From the NCBI RefSeq assembly GCF_000420165.1, contig NZ_ATUK01000017.1:53703-117702 (forward strand): a stretch of 64,000 nt of DNA, in the 5' to 3' direction. The translations under genes and the position numbers were made by a program. Source of the stretch: Thioalkalivibrio sp. AKL19. Its GTDB lineage: Bacteria; Pseudomonadota; Gammaproteobacteria; Ectothiorhodospirales; Ectothiorhodospiraceae. Below the pieces are notes generated by a model, which did no database searches, was not told the origin of the DNA, and saw only the letters and a list, made by a program, of their open reading frames with translations. Positions 36,926 through 45,796 of this stretch are shown here, one piece after another. Each line of letters begins with the position of its first letter. Position 1 is the stretch's first letter.

Positions 36926-38120
36926 CTGGGCGGCATTTCCGGATGCCCGCGGGCACTTCGGGCCGTATGGCGGGCGTTTCGTGTCCGAGACCCTGATGGG
37001 GGCGCTGGACGAGTTGCAGCAGGTGTACGAGCAGTACATCGGGGATCCCGAGTTCATGGCGGAGCTGGACCACGACTTGAAGCAGTTCGTGGGACGACCG
37101 AACCCGCTGTATCACGCCGAGCGCCTGTCGCAGGAGCTGGGAGGCGCGCAGATCTACCTCAAGCGCGAGGATCTGAACCACACCGGTGCGCACAAGGTGA
37201 ACAACACCATCGGCCAGGCGCTGCTGGCGAAGAAGCTGGGCAAGACCCGCATCATTGCCGAGACCGGCGCCGGCCAGCACGGGGTGGCCACGGCGACCGT
37301 GGCCGCGCGTCTGGGCCTGGAATGCGTGATCTACATGGGCGAGGAAGACACCCGCCGGCAATCGCAGAACGTCTACCGCATGCGCCTGCTGGGTGCCGAG
37401 GTGGTGGGGGTGAAATCCGGGACGCGTACGCTGAAGGATGCCCTCAACGAGGCGATGCGCGACTGGGTGACGAATGTCGACGATACCTTTTACATCATCG
37501 GCACGGTCGCCGGACCGCATCCATATCCGGCGATGGTGCGGGACTTCCAGGCGGTGATTGGTCGCGAGGCGCGCGAGCAGCACCTGGCGATGACCGGCAG
37601 GCTGCCGGATACCCTGGTGGCCTGTGTCGGGGGTGGGTCCAACGCGATCGGACTGTTCCATCCGTTCCTGGCGGACGAATCGGTCGAGATGATCGGTGTC
37701 GAGGCTGGCGGTGACGGTGTCGAGACGGGCCGGCACTCCGCGCCGCTTTGTGCCGGTCAGCCGGGCGTACTGCACGGCAACCGCACTTACCTGATGGAAG
37801 ACGAGAACGGCCAGATCATCGGCACGCACTCGGTCTCGGCCGGGCTCGACTACCCGGGCGTGGGGCCGGAGCATGCGTGGCTCAAGGATATCGGCCGGGT
37901 GAACTACGTCTCGGTCACGGATGACCAGGCCCTGGCCGGGTTCCACCGCCTGACGCGCACCGAGGGCATCATCCCGGCACTGGAGACCAGCCACGCGATC
38001 GCCCACGTGCTGGATCTGGCCCCGCGGATGCGGCCGGATCAGAGCATCATCATCAATCTGTCCGGGCGTGGCGACAAGGACCTGAACACCGTGGCCGAAC
38101 GCGAGGGGATTACGCTATGA
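36912..38120 (+). CDS. trpB: Tryptophan synthase beta chain
   Basis: 402 residues. Condenses indole and serine to tryptophan with PLP. The PLP lysine is K95 in [34 protein letters not shown] and the phosphate-binding [15 protein letters not shown] are clear. The start at 36912 is inside the end of trpF and the stop overlaps trpA as ATGA, so the three genes are translationally coupled. Length and motifs match the classical TrpB1 type. Confidence 0.98.
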   Translation: MDKIDWAAFPDARGHFGPYGGRFVSETLMGALDELQQVYEQYIGDPEFMAELDHDLKQFVGRPNPLYHAERLSQELGGAQIYLKREDLNHTGAHKVNNTIGQALLAKKLGKTRIIAETGAGQHGVATATVAARLGLECVIYMGEEDTRRQSQNVYRMRLLGAEVVGVKSGTRTLKDALNEAMRDWVTNVDDTFYIIGTVAGPHPYPAMVRDFQAVIGREAREQHLAMTGRLPDTLVACVGGGSNAIGLFHPFLADESVEMIGVEAGGDGVETGRHSAPLCAGQPGVLHGNRTYLMEDENGQIIGTHSVSAGLDYPGVGPEHAWLKDIGRVNYVSVTDDQALAGFHRLTRTEGIIPALETSHAIAHVLDLAPRMRPDQSIIINLSGRGDKDLNTVAEREGITL

Positions 38121-38950
38121 GTCGGATCGAACAGCGCTTCGCCGAATTGCGCGAACAGAACCGGGCGGCATTGATCCCGTACGTGACCGCGGGCGATCCG
38201 GAACCGGGCGCTACCGTGCCCCTGATGCACGCACTGGTGGAGGCCGGGGCCGACCTGATCGAGCTGGGTGTCCCGTTCTCCGACCCGATGGCCGATGGTC
38301 CGGTGATCCAGAAGGCCTGCGAGCGGGCCCTGCGCTTCGGGACCGGCCTGCGCGACGTGCTGGCGATGGTGGCCGAGTTCCGCAAGCGGGACACCACCAC
38401 CCCGGTGGTCCTGATGGGCTATCTGAACCCGGTGGAACGCATGGGGTACGACACCTTCGCCGAAACGGCGAAGGCGGCCGGGCTGGATGGTCTGCTGACG
38501 GTGGATCTTCCGCCGGAGGAAAGCGAGGACGTGGTGGACTTGCTGGAGCAGTCCGCCATCGATCCGATCTTCCTGATCGCGCCGACCACCTCGGAGGCAC
38601 GGATTGACCATGTGGCCCGGGCGGCGCGCGGCTTCGTCTACTACGTCTCGCTCAAGGGCGTGACCGGTTCGCAGAGCCTGGATGTGTCGGCCCTGGCCGA
38701 GCGCCTGGAGCGCCTGCGACGCCACACCGGCCTGCCGCTGGGGGTGGGTTTTGGCATCCGCGATGCGGAAACCGCGGCGCAGGTGGCGCGGGTGGCCGAC
38801 GCGGTGGTGGTGGGCAGTGCCATTGTGCGCCTGGCCGAGGAACATGACGGTGACGGCGCCGGTTATGCCCGCGCCGCCGCGGCGGTGGTGGGCGAGATGC
38901 GTCGGGCCATGGACGCAGCGCGGTCCCCGGGCGCGGCGGCCACGGTGTAG
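38117..38950 (+). CDS. trpA: Tryptophan synthase alpha chain
   Basis: 277 residues. Splits indole-3-glycerol phosphate and passes indole through a tunnel to TrpB. The TIM-barrel motifs [12 protein letters not shown] and [19 protein letters not shown] (holding the catalytic Glu and Asp) are present, as is [20 protein letters not shown] for phosphate binding. Its ATG overlaps the trpB stop by four bases. accD begins 36 bases further on. Confidence 0.98.
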   Translation: MSRIEQRFAELREQNRAALIPYVTAGDPEPGATVPLMHALVEAGADLIELGVPFSDPMADGPVIQKACERALRFGTGLRDVLAMVAEFRKRDTTTPVVLMGYLNPVERMGYDTFAETAKAAGLDGLLTVDLPPEESEDVVDLLEQSAIDPIFLIAPTTSEARIDHVARAARGFVYYVSLKGVTGSQSLDVSALAERLERLRRHTGLPLGVGFGIRDAETAAQVARVADAVVVGSAIVRLAEEHDGDGAGYARAAAAVVGEMRRAMDAARSPGAAATV

Positions 38951-38986
38951 AATGCGCGGCGCCGATTCGGATTACGGGGAGACGGC

Positions 38987-39952
38987 ATGAGCTGGTTCGA
39001 GAAGTTGATGCCTTCGCGCATCCGCACCGACAACGCCACCAAGCGGGGCGTGCCCGAGGGCTTGTGGGTCCGCTGCGAGGGCTGTGACGCGACACTGTAC
39101 CGCCCCGAGGTGGAGCGCAATCTCGACGTCTGTCCGAAATGCAGTCACCACCGCCGCATGAGCGCGCGCCGGCGCCTGGAGACCTTCCTGGACGCCGAGG
39201 GCCGCGAGGAGATCGCGGCGGATATCGAGTCCTCCGACGTCCTGAAATTCCGCGACTCCAAGAAGTACAAGGACCGCCTGACAGCCGCCCAGAAGGCCAC
39301 CGGCGAACGCGACGCCCTGGTGGTGATGCAGGGCCAGCTGCTGGGGCGCCCGCTGGTGGCCTCCGCCTTCGATTTCCGCTTTATGGGCGGTTCCATGGGT
39401 TCCGCGGTGGGCGAGCGCTTCGTGCGCGGCGCCAACCGCTCGCTCGAACAGGGCATCCCCCTGGTGTGCTTCAGTGCCTCCGGCGGCGCGCGCATGCAGG
39501 AGGCCCTGTTCTCGCTGTTGCAGATGGCCAAGACCAGCGCGGTCCTGGCGCGCATGCAGGAAGAGCGCATCCCGTTTATCTCGGTGATGACCGACCCGAC
39601 CATGGGCGGGGTGTCCGCGAGCCTGGCCATGCTCGGCGATCTCAACGTGGCCGAGCCGAATGCCCTGATCGGCTTTGCCGGACCCCGCGTGATCCAGCAG
39701 ACCGTGCGCGAGACCCTGCCGGAGGGCTTCCAGCGTTCGGAGTTCCTGCTGGAACACGGCGCGGTCGACATGATTGTCGACCGTCGCGACATGCGCAGCC
39801 GTCTGGCCGCGGTACTGGGCATGCTGACCCACGCGCCGGCGCCGGGCACCGGGCCGGACGCGGAGACCGCCGAGGGCGAGGGCACGGTCGAGGTGATCAG
39901 CCCCGAGGACGGGGTGGACGTCGAGCGCGTTTCTCCGTCGCAGTCCTCCTGA
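38987..39952 (+). CDS. accD: Acetyl-CoA carboxylase carboxyltransferase subunit beta
   Basis: 321 residues. With AccA it transfers the carboxyl group from biotin to acetyl-CoA to make malonyl-CoA. An N-terminal four-Cys zinc ribbon ([20 protein letters not shown], then PKC) is followed by the crotonase-like domain with [17 protein letters not shown] and [17 protein letters not shown]. The C-terminal acidic tail is poorly conserved. It is located directly before folC, as in E. coli. Confidence 0.97.
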   Translation: MSWFEKLMPSRIRTDNATKRGVPEGLWVRCEGCDATLYRPEVERNLDVCPKCSHHRRMSARRRLETFLDAEGREEIAADIESSDVLKFRDSKKYKDRLTAAQKATGERDALVVMQGQLLGRPLVASAFDFRFMGGSMGSAVGERFVRGANRSLEQGIPLVCFSASGGARMQEALFSLLQMAKTSAVLARMQEERIPFISVMTDPTMGGVSASLAMLGDLNVAEPNALIGFAGPRVIQQTVRETLPEGFQRSEFLLEHGAVDMIVDRRDMRSRLAAVLGMLTHAPAPGTGPDAETAEGEGTVEVISPEDGVDVERVSPSQSS

Positions 39953-39960
39953 GGCCGCCA

Positions 39961-41298
39961 GTGCGTTTCACCACCCTGGCGGAGTGGCTCTCCTTCCAGG
40001 AGCAGCTGCACCCCGTGGGCATGGACCTGACCCTGGAGCGCATCGCGCTGGTCGCCGATCGCCTCGGATTGCGCGACGCGGGTGTCCCGCGGACGGTGAT
40101 CGTGGCCGGCACCAACGGCAAGGGGACGGTGGCGACACGAACTGCCGCGTTGCTGCAGGCCCAGGGCCTGAAGGTCGGTCTGTTCACCTCGCCGCATCTG
40201 CTGCGCTACAACGAACGCATCCGCATCGATGGCGAACCCGTGTCCGATGCCGACCTGTGTCGGGCCTTCGACGCGATCGACCAGGCGCGCGCGGACGATT
40301 CCCTGACCTATTTCGAGTTCGGCGCCCTTGCCGCGGCCTGGCTGTTCCGCGAGCAGGGTGTTGCGGTCCAGGTGCTGGAGGTGGGGCTGGGCGGACGCCT
40401 GGATGCCGTCAACATTTGGGACGCCGACGTCGCCGCGATTACCGCGGTGGACCTGGACCATCAGACCTGGCTGGGTGACAGCCGCGAGGCGATCGGTCGC
40501 GAGAAGGCCGGGGTGATGCGGGCCGGGCGCCCGGTGGTGCTGGGCGAACGGGAACCGCCCGCGAGCGTGCTGGACCACGCCCGGCAACTGGGTGCCCAGG
40601 CCCTGCGTAGCGGCCCGGATTTCGTGCTGACCCGGGAGGGGGCGGCATTGCACTGGTCCTGGCAGGGTCGGTCGCGCGTATGGCACGTACGGGGCGCCGC
40701 CGCGGAAATCGACGGGGCGGCGCTGCTGAACACGGCGACCGCCCTGGCGGTGGTTGAATCCCTGGGCTTTGGCGAGGGCCTCACCGACGCGACGGTCAGC
40801 GAGGCCCTCGGGATTTCCGCGCCCGGGCGCCTGCAGGTGGTGCAGGGCGCGCCGCAATGGCTGCTGGACGTGGCCCACAACGTGCACGCGGTGGGGGAGC
40901 TGGCGCGCTGGCTGGCGACGCACCCGGTGGACGGTCCCGTGGTGGCGCTGGTCGCCGTGATGGCCGACAAGGAACGCGCGGCGATGTGGTCCCGTCTGGA
41001 CGGACGGATCGACGCCTGGGTGCCGGTCCCGCTGGAGCTGCCAAGGGCTTTGCCGGCCGGGGCCCTGGCCGCCGAGCTGGAAGCTGCGGGGCAACCGTCG
41101 GTGGTGCGCGTGAAGGATGTGGCCGGGGCCCTCGAGGAAGCGAAGCGCCGTGCGGGGCCCGCCGGGCGGGTGCTGGTGTTTGGCTCGTTCTACACCGTGG
41201 CGGCCGTCCTGGAACAGGCCCCGGAGCTGGCCCGCGCGGCCTTGTCCGGGCAGGCCGTGGCGGGCCCGCGGTCCGGCGAGGTGGCGCATGGGGCGTGA
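39961..41298 (+). CDS. folC: Folylpolyglutamate synthase / dihydrofolate synthase
   Basis: 445 residues. Adds glutamate to dihydropteroate and to folates using ATP. The P-loop is TVIVAGTNGKGTVATRTAAL; LFTSPHLLRYNERIRIDGEP and LEVGLGGRLDAVN follow. A C-terminal Mur-ligase-like domain includes the LLDVAHNVHAVGELARW motif. It starts at GTG 39961, eight bases after accD. The frame stays open far upstream through accD, but that portion is only a shadow. SPOR-domain and cvpA genes follow in the order known from E. coli. Confidence 0.96.
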   Translation: MRFTTLAEWLSFQEQLHPVGMDLTLERIALVADRLGLRDAGVPRTVIVAGTNGKGTVATRTAALLQAQGLKVGLFTSPHLLRYNERIRIDGEPVSDADLCRAFDAIDQARADDSLTYFEFGALAAAWLFREQGVAVQVLEVGLGGRLDAVNIWDADVAAITAVDLDHQTWLGDSREAIGREKAGVMRAGRPVVLGEREPPASVLDHARQLGAQALRSGPDFVLTREGAALHWSWQGRSRVWHVRGAAAEIDGAALLNTATALAVVESLGFGEGLTDATVSEALGISAPGRLQVVQGAPQWLLDVAHNVHAVGELARWLATHPVDGPVVALVAVMADKERAAMWSRLDGRIDAWVPVPLELPRALPAGALAAELEAAGQPSVVRVKDVAGALEEAKRRAGPAGRVLVFGSFYTVAAVLEQAPELARAALSGQAVAGPRSGEVAHGA

Positions 41299-41412
41299 GC
41301 GGCACAGGGGGTTCCCGGGATGGCTTGCGGCCACGTCGCGAGCGAGCGTACTGTCACGGGCACAGGAGCGTGCCCGCAACCGTGTCCAACCCAGCCGCCG
41401 CCGGATGACCGC

Positions 41413-42009
41413 ATGACCAGCGACAACCCCATTCGCTTTCGCCTGGTAGGCGCGGTCATCCTGATCGTGCTCGCGGTCATCTTCCTGCCCTGGCTGTTCG
41501 ACGGGGCGGGTTACGAATACATGAGCGGCATCGACGACCCGGTGCCGGCGACACCCAGTTTTGCGGAACCCGATATCGCCCTGCCATCCGAGCGCCCGGC
41601 GCCGCGCCGGGACATCGCACCGGATGCGCCGGCCGCGGAGCGGGACGCGCCGGTGGCGGAGCTTCACAGCCTGGAAAACGGCGGGGCCGCGTCCAACGGC
41701 GCCGAGTCCGGGGATGCGCAAGCGCCGCAGGCGCCGGCCCCGATGCGTTCGATGGAACCGGACCAGCCGGTGCAGGCCGGCTGGGCGGTGCAGGTCGGGA
41801 GTTTTCGCGGCGAGGACAACGCGCGCGAGCAAGTGTCCCGTCTGCGCGACGCCGGCTGGCCCGCCTTCATTGATGACTCCACGGCCGATGGTCGCCCGAT
41901 CTACCGGGTGAAGGTGGGACCGCTGGCGCAACGCGAGGAGGCTGTGAAGCTGGGCGAACGCCTCGAGGACGAGCTGGAACTGTCCGGTATCGTGGTGGCG
42001 CACCCCTGA
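41413..42009 (+). CDS. dedD: SPOR-domain inner-membrane protein (DedD-like)
   Basis: 198 residues. A short cytoplasmic start, one membrane helix (LVGAVILIVLAVIFLPWLF), a Pro/Ala-rich periplasmic linker and a C-terminal SPOR domain (GWAVQVGSFRGEDNAREQ; YRVKVGPLAQREEA). SPOR domains bind denuded septal peptidoglycan, so it acts at the division site. The ATG at 41413 immediately precedes the anchor. The position between folC and cvpA matches dedD. The 114-base gap after folC holds no gene. Confidence 0.93.
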   Translation: MTSDNPIRFRLVGAVILIVLAVIFLPWLFDGAGYEYMSGIDDPVPATPSFAEPDIALPSERPAPRRDIAPDAPAAERDAPVAELHSLENGGAASNGAESGDAQAPQAPAPMRSMEPDQPVQAGWAVQVGSFRGEDNAREQVSRLRDAGWPAFIDDSTADGRPIYRVKVGPLAQREEAVKLGERLEDELELSGIVVAHP

Positions 42010-42088
42010 TGGCCGCGATGGCGCGGCCCTGCGAGGAACGGATGGCTGCGGTAAACTACGCGCCCCTTCAGAACGCGATACCGGCCCC

Positions 42089-42640
42089 GTGAACTGGATC
42101 GACCTCGTCATCATTGCCCTGATCGTCGTATCCGGGCTGATCAGCCTTTTCCGCGGCTTCGTGCGCGAGTCCTTTTCGCTCGCCACGTGGATCGTGGGGG
42201 TGTGGCTGGGTATTCGCTACGCGGCCGAGGTGGCGGAACAAATCCCCCAGGCGGTTTCGGATGCCACCCTGCGCCTGGGCATTGGCTTCGCCCTGATCTT
42301 CATCGGCGTCCTGATCGTGGGCGGCATCCTCGGCGTGCTGGCGAACCGCCTGGTCAAGGGCAGCGGCCTGACCGGTACCGACCGCTCGCTGGGCGTGATC
42401 TTCGGACTGCTGCGCGGTGTGTTGCTGGTGGCGGTCTTGATCTTCCTTGCCTCGCTGACCTTGATGCCGGACGAGTCCTGGTGGGAAAACAGCCGCCTGA
42501 TCCCGGAGTTCGAGCGCCTGGTGGACTGGCTGATTGCCCAGTTGCCGGAAGGCTGGCAGGACCAGATCCATGACCTGCTGGCGAGCGACGAGCCGGTCGA
42601 AGAAGTAATCCCCGACGCCGACGAACCGGCGACGCCCTAG
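42089..42640 (+). CDS. cvpA: CvpA-family inner-membrane protein
   Basis: 183 residues with four hydrophobic helices. The N-terminus NWIDLVIIALIVVSGLISLF followed by RGFVRESFSL is the CvpA signature. Family members are needed for colicin V production and for envelope/bile stress tolerance in enteric bacteria; the molecular role is unclear. It starts with GTG at 42089. The C-terminal tail is acidic. It precedes purF as in E. coli and Pseudomonas. Confidence 0.94.
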   Translation: MNWIDLVIIALIVVSGLISLFRGFVRESFSLATWIVGVWLGIRYAAEVAEQIPQAVSDATLRLGIGFALIFIGVLIVGGILGVLANRLVKGSGLTGTDRSLGVIFGLLRGVLLVAVLIFLASLTLMPDESWWENSRLIPEFERLVDWLIAQLPEGWQDQIHDLLASDEPVEEVIPDADEPATP

Positions 42641-42735
42641 AAGCGAGCTGCAAACGGCATTGGCAGCGCAACCTGTGCTGGCAGGCCGTGAACGGATTTG
42701 GTCAGCGTTTGCAAAACCCTGGAGCCTGAAATCGT

Positions 42736-44244
42736 ATGTGTGGAGTTGTCGGAATCGTCGGGCGCAGCCCGGTGAACCAGCCCCTTTATGACGCCCTCCT
42801 GGTGCTGCAGCACCGGGGGCAGGATGCCGCGGGCATTGTGACCTGTGACGATGACGGCCGGCTGCACCTGCGCAAGGACAACGGTCTGGTGCGCGATGTG
42901 TTCAACAACCAGCACATGCAGAGCCTGACGGGCCATATGGGTATCGGCCACGTGCGCTACCCAACGGCCGGTTCGTCGAGCTCGGCCGAGGCGCAGCCGT
43001 TCTACGTGAACTCGCCATTCGGGATTACGCTGGGGCACAACGGCAACCTGACCAATGCGCGCGAGCTCAAGCAGGCGCTGTACGCCACGGATCGCCGGCA
43101 TATCAATACCGACTCGGACTCCGAGATCCTCCTGAACGTCTTCGCCCAGGAGCTGCTGCGCTTCCTCGACAACGGGCTGACGCCGGATTCCGTGTTCGAT
43201 GCGGTGGAGCGCGTGCACCAGCGGGCCGAAGGCGCATACGCGGTGGTCGCGATGATTGCCGGAGGCGGTCTTCTGGCGTTCCGCGATCCGCACGGCATTC
43301 GGCCCATTGTTTATGGCTCGCGCGAGGCCGAAGAGGGCGGGCGCGAATGGATGGTCGCCTCTGAAAGTGCCGCGCTGGAGTCCCAGGGCTTCGATCTTGA
43401 GCGGGACCTGGCGCCGGGCGAGGCGGTGTTCATCACGCCCGAGGGTGAGGTCAATACGCGCGTGTGTGCCACGGAGACCCGTCTGAACCCGTGCATCTTC
43501 GAGCACGTCTACTTCGCCCGCCCGGACTCGGTGATCGACAACGTGTTTGTCCACCGCGCGCGCATGCGCATGGGGACCGCGCTGGGCGAGAAGATCCGGC
43601 GCATCTGGCCGGACCATGACATCGACGTGATCGTGCCGATCCCGGACACCGGGCGCACGGTGGCGCTGGAGATGGCGCACGAACTGAACATCAAGTACCG
43701 CGAGGGGTTCATCAAGAACCGCTACATCGGTCGTACCTTCATCATGCCGGGCCAGACCAAGCGGCGGAAATCGGTACGCCAGAAGCTGAACGCGATCTCG
43801 CTGGAGTTCCGTGGCAAGAACGTGATGCTGGTGGACGATTCCATCGTGCGCGGCACCACCTCGCGCGAGATCGTGATGATGGCGCGCGAGGCTGGGGCGA
43901 AGAAGGTCTATTTCGCCTCCGCCGCGCCGCCGGTGCGCTATCCCAACGTGTACGGGATCGATATGCCGGCGGCCGACGAGCTGATCGCCCATGGGCGCGA
44001 CGAGGAGCAGGTCTGCGAGGCCATTGCCGCCGACCGCCTGATCTACCAGGATCTCGAGGACCTGCAGAAGGCCGTGCGTCGCGGCAACAAGAACATCCAG
44101 ACGTTCGACTGCTCGGTCTTCACCGGGGAGTACGTGACCGGGCTGCCCCCGGACTACCTGGAGCACCTGGCGGCCCTGCGCGGTGATGGGCTGGTGAATA
44201 CGCCGGTGGCCGGCGAGGTGCTGGACCTGGCCAACAAGAAGTAG
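42736..44244 (+). CDS. purF: Amidophosphoribosyltransferase
   Basis: 502 residues. First committed step of purine synthesis, transferring glutamine ammonia to PRPP. The N-terminal nucleophile Cys2 (MCGVVGIVG) is exposed after Met removal. [13 protein letters not shown] and the [10 protein letters not shown] strand belong to the glutaminase domain. The PRPP site is [19 protein letters not shown]. It lacks the Cys ligands of the Fe-S PurF of Bacillus, so it is the E. coli type. A pair of inverted GCAAACG heptamers lies upstream (42650-42656, 42706-42712). Confidence 0.98.
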   Translation: MCGVVGIVGRSPVNQPLYDALLVLQHRGQDAAGIVTCDDDGRLHLRKDNGLVRDVFNNQHMQSLTGHMGIGHVRYPTAGSSSSAEAQPFYVNSPFGITLGHNGNLTNARELKQALYATDRRHINTDSDSEILLNVFAQELLRFLDNGLTPDSVFDAVERVHQRAEGAYAVVAMIAGGGLLAFRDPHGIRPIVYGSREAEEGGREWMVASESAALESQGFDLERDLAPGEAVFITPEGEVNTRVCATETRLNPCIFEHVYFARPDSVIDNVFVHRARMRMGTALGEKIRRIWPDHDIDVIVPIPDTGRTVALEMAHELNIKYREGFIKNRYIGRTFIMPGQTKRRKSVRQKLNAISLEFRGKNVMLVDDSIVRGTTSREIVMMAREAGAKKVYFASAAPPVRYPNVYGIDMPAADELIAHGRDEEQVCEAIAADRLIYQDLEDLQKAVRRGNKNIQTFDCSVFTGEYVTGLPPDYLEHLAALRGDGLVNTPVAGEVLDLANKK

Positions 44245-44251
44245 ACGCGAG

Positions 44252-44833
44252 GTGCTCTTGCCCAGTCTCCGATGGATCGAACCCGTGGTGCGGGATGCCC
44301 GGGAGCGGGCCCCGAATGCCGACGATGTGCCGGTCGTGGTGGTCCGAGTGGACCAGCAGCGGCTGTATGTGTGGGAGGGCGAGCGGGTCACCGACATCTT
44401 CGATGTGTCCACCTCGGCCCGCGGCGTGGGTTTCGAGGAGGGGACCTTCAAGACCCCGCTGGGCCTGCATCGAATTGCCGAACGCTTCGGTGACGGTGCC
44501 CCGAAAGGGACGATCTTCCGGGCCCGGGGCAATACCGGCCAGATCGCGGATATCCTGACCGAGCCGGGTACCCGCAGCCCGCGCGACAACATCACCTCGC
44601 GCATCCTCTGGCTGGAAGGCCTGGAGCCGGGTATCAACCGGGGTGGCAATGTCGATTCGCGGCGCCGGTACATCTATATCCACGGCACCGACGAGGAGGG
44701 ACGCATTGGCGAGCCCGCCTCGGAAGGGTGTGTGCGCATGCGCAACGACGAGGTGATCGAGCTGTTCCCGCGCCTCCCGGTCGGGACCCTGGTGGTGATT
44801 CTGGACGGTCCCGCCGTGCCGGATCTCGGGTAA
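44252..44833 (+). CDS. L,D-transpeptidase (YkuD domain) without obvious signal peptide
   Basis: 193 residues. A YkuD catalytic domain with the motif YIYIHGTDEEGRIGEPASEG followed by CVRM, which gives the catalytic His and Cys of L,D-transpeptidases that crosslink peptidoglycan or attach proteins to it. DQQRLYVWEGERV is the usual opening strand. The N-terminus MLLPSLRWIEPVVRDARE is not a convincing signal sequence. Either a start further inside or upstream is wrong, or export occurs otherwise. It starts with GTG seven bases after purF, so it is probably co-transcribed. Confidence 0.85.
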   Translation: MLLPSLRWIEPVVRDARERAPNADDVPVVVVRVDQQRLYVWEGERVTDIFDVSTSARGVGFEEGTFKTPLGLHRIAERFGDGAPKGTIFRARGNTGQIADILTEPGTRSPRDNITSRILWLEGLEPGINRGGNVDSRRRYIYIHGTDEEGRIGEPASEGCVRMRNDEVIELFPRLPVGTLVVILDGPAVPDLG

Positions 44834-45060
44834 CCGGGCGACGGCCACCCCGGAGTACGCGCCCCGCGTGCAAGCGATTGGCGCCTGACGTTCCGGCTCC
44901 ATGCCATGCGCCCGCCCGGGCTGTGTGACGCCTCCGGGGTAACCAGCCCGTTCAGGCCGATGCCGGAGGCATCATGCGGCGGTGCGGTCTCCGGGAACTC
45001 CCGCCATCGGGGTGGCTCTGAATACCTGCGTTAGCATTCCATGATTTTTGGCCATTCGCC

Positions 45061-45069
45061 TGCTAGAAT
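45061..45069 (+). promoter_or_regulatory. Candidate extended -10 promoter element for iscR
   Basis: TGCTAGAAT matches the TGnTATAAT extended -10 pattern at seven of eight fixed positions. It sits just upstream of two IscR-type sites, as expected for an autorepressed promoter. No convincing -35 box is visible. Confidence 0.4.
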
Positions 45070-45078
45070 AAGGGAATT

Positions 45079-45103
45079 ATTCCCGACTAGTGCTGTCAAC
45101 TAA
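45079..45103 (-). promoter_or_regulatory. iscR: IscR type 1 binding site, distal
   Basis: Read on the minus strand it runs TTAGTTGAC...AGTCGGGAAT. It agrees with the E. coli type 1 consensus (ATASYYGAC-N6/7-AGTCRRSTAT) at 20 of 25 positions by eye. Type 1 sites bind [2Fe-2S]-IscR and repress. Confidence 0.7.
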
Positions 45104-45113
45104 GACGGGAATT

Positions 45114-45138
45114 ATTCCTGACGTGTGTTGTCAGGAAT
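45114..45138. promoter_or_regulatory. iscR: IscR type 1 binding site, proximal
   Basis: A perfect 9-base inverted repeat, ATTCCTGAC and GTCAGGAAT, around a 7-base spacer. It fits the type 1 consensus at about 18 of 25 positions. It lies 35 bases from the distal site, a two-site arrangement as in front of E. coli iscR. Confidence 0.68.
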
Positions 45139-45210
45139 TAAGAATGGATGCGAGCCTGCGAACGGATGTCGAGCAGGACACATACTCAAGGTTATTCGGA
45201 GGCAACAAGC

Positions 45211-45690
45211 ATGAAACTCTCAACCAAGGGCCGCTATGCAGTGACGGCCATGATGGATCTGGCGATTCACGACCGGATCGGACCTGTGACGCTTGCCGAC
45301 ATCTCGCAGTGCCAGGGCATTTCGCTGTCCTACCTCGAGCAGCTGTTCGCCAAGCTGCGCAAGGCCGATCTGGTGGAAGGTGTGCGGGGCCCGGGCGGTG
45401 GTTATCGCCTGGCCAAGCGCGCGGACCAGATCAGCATCGCGAACATCATCACGGCGGTGGACGAGTCGGTCGATGTGACCCGCTGCAAGGGCCACAAGGA
45501 CTGTCAGGACGGCGATCGCTGCCTGACCCACGAACTGTGGGACGACCTCAGCCAGCAGCTGTATGACTTCCTGGACGGGATTACCCTGGCGCAGTTCGCC
45601 AACCGTCCGGAGGTGCAGAAAGTTGCGCGGCGCCAGGACGAGCGGCGTGGTGCCCGCCACCACTTCATCTTCCGCAACGACGCGGCATAG
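45211..45690 (+). CDS. iscR: Fe-S cluster regulator IscR (Rrf2 family)
   Basis: 159 residues. An N-terminal winged helix ([40 protein letters not shown]) precedes the cluster region. Cluster ligands C92, C98, C104 and H107 fall at exactly the E. coli IscR positions, with LTHELW after them, so it should bind a [2Fe-2S] cluster and sense Fe-S supply. The ATG at 45211 follows GGAGG at 45198-45202. Two type 1 sites upstream imply self-repression. Unusually, no iscS/iscU or suf genes follow; the next gene is convergent. Confidence 0.95.
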   Translation: MKLSTKGRYAVTAMMDLAIHDRIGPVTLADISQCQGISLSYLEQLFAKLRKADLVEGVRGPGGGYRLAKRADQISIANIITAVDESVDVTRCKGHKDCQDGDRCLTHELWDDLSQQLYDFLDGITLAQFANRPEVQKVARRQDERRGARHHFIFRNDAA

Positions 45691-45736
45691 CGCGTCACAC
45701 GGTTCGATCCGGAAAACCGGATCGTGAACGGCGAAC

Positions 45737-45770
45737 GGGGCCGACCGGGTCTGCATGACCGGTCGGCCCC
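45737..45770. terminator. Hairpin between convergent iscR and the transglutaminase gene
   Basis: A 12-base perfect stem (GGGGCCGACCGG at 45737-45748, CCGGTCGGCCCC at 45759-45770) with a 10-base loop. The T-run after it is weak (GATTGGTTT), but position and symmetry support a shared terminator. Confidence 0.7.
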
Positions 45771-45796
45771 GATTGGTTTGCGGGGCGTGTCGCGGG

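Larger units (their letters stand above)
44834..45210. other. 377-base intergenic region with the iscR promoter
   Basis: The first 200 bases are featureless GC-rich DNA. From about 45030 the composition becomes AT-rich and carries an extended -10 like TGCTAGAAT (45061-45069) and two IscR-type palindromes (45079-45103 and 45114-45138). No gene was seen. Confidence 0.75.

Noticed and set aside
39145..42186. A 1013-codon minus-strand open frame opposite accD-folC-dedD
   Set aside because: Spans three conserved genes in antisense and has no recognisable domain.
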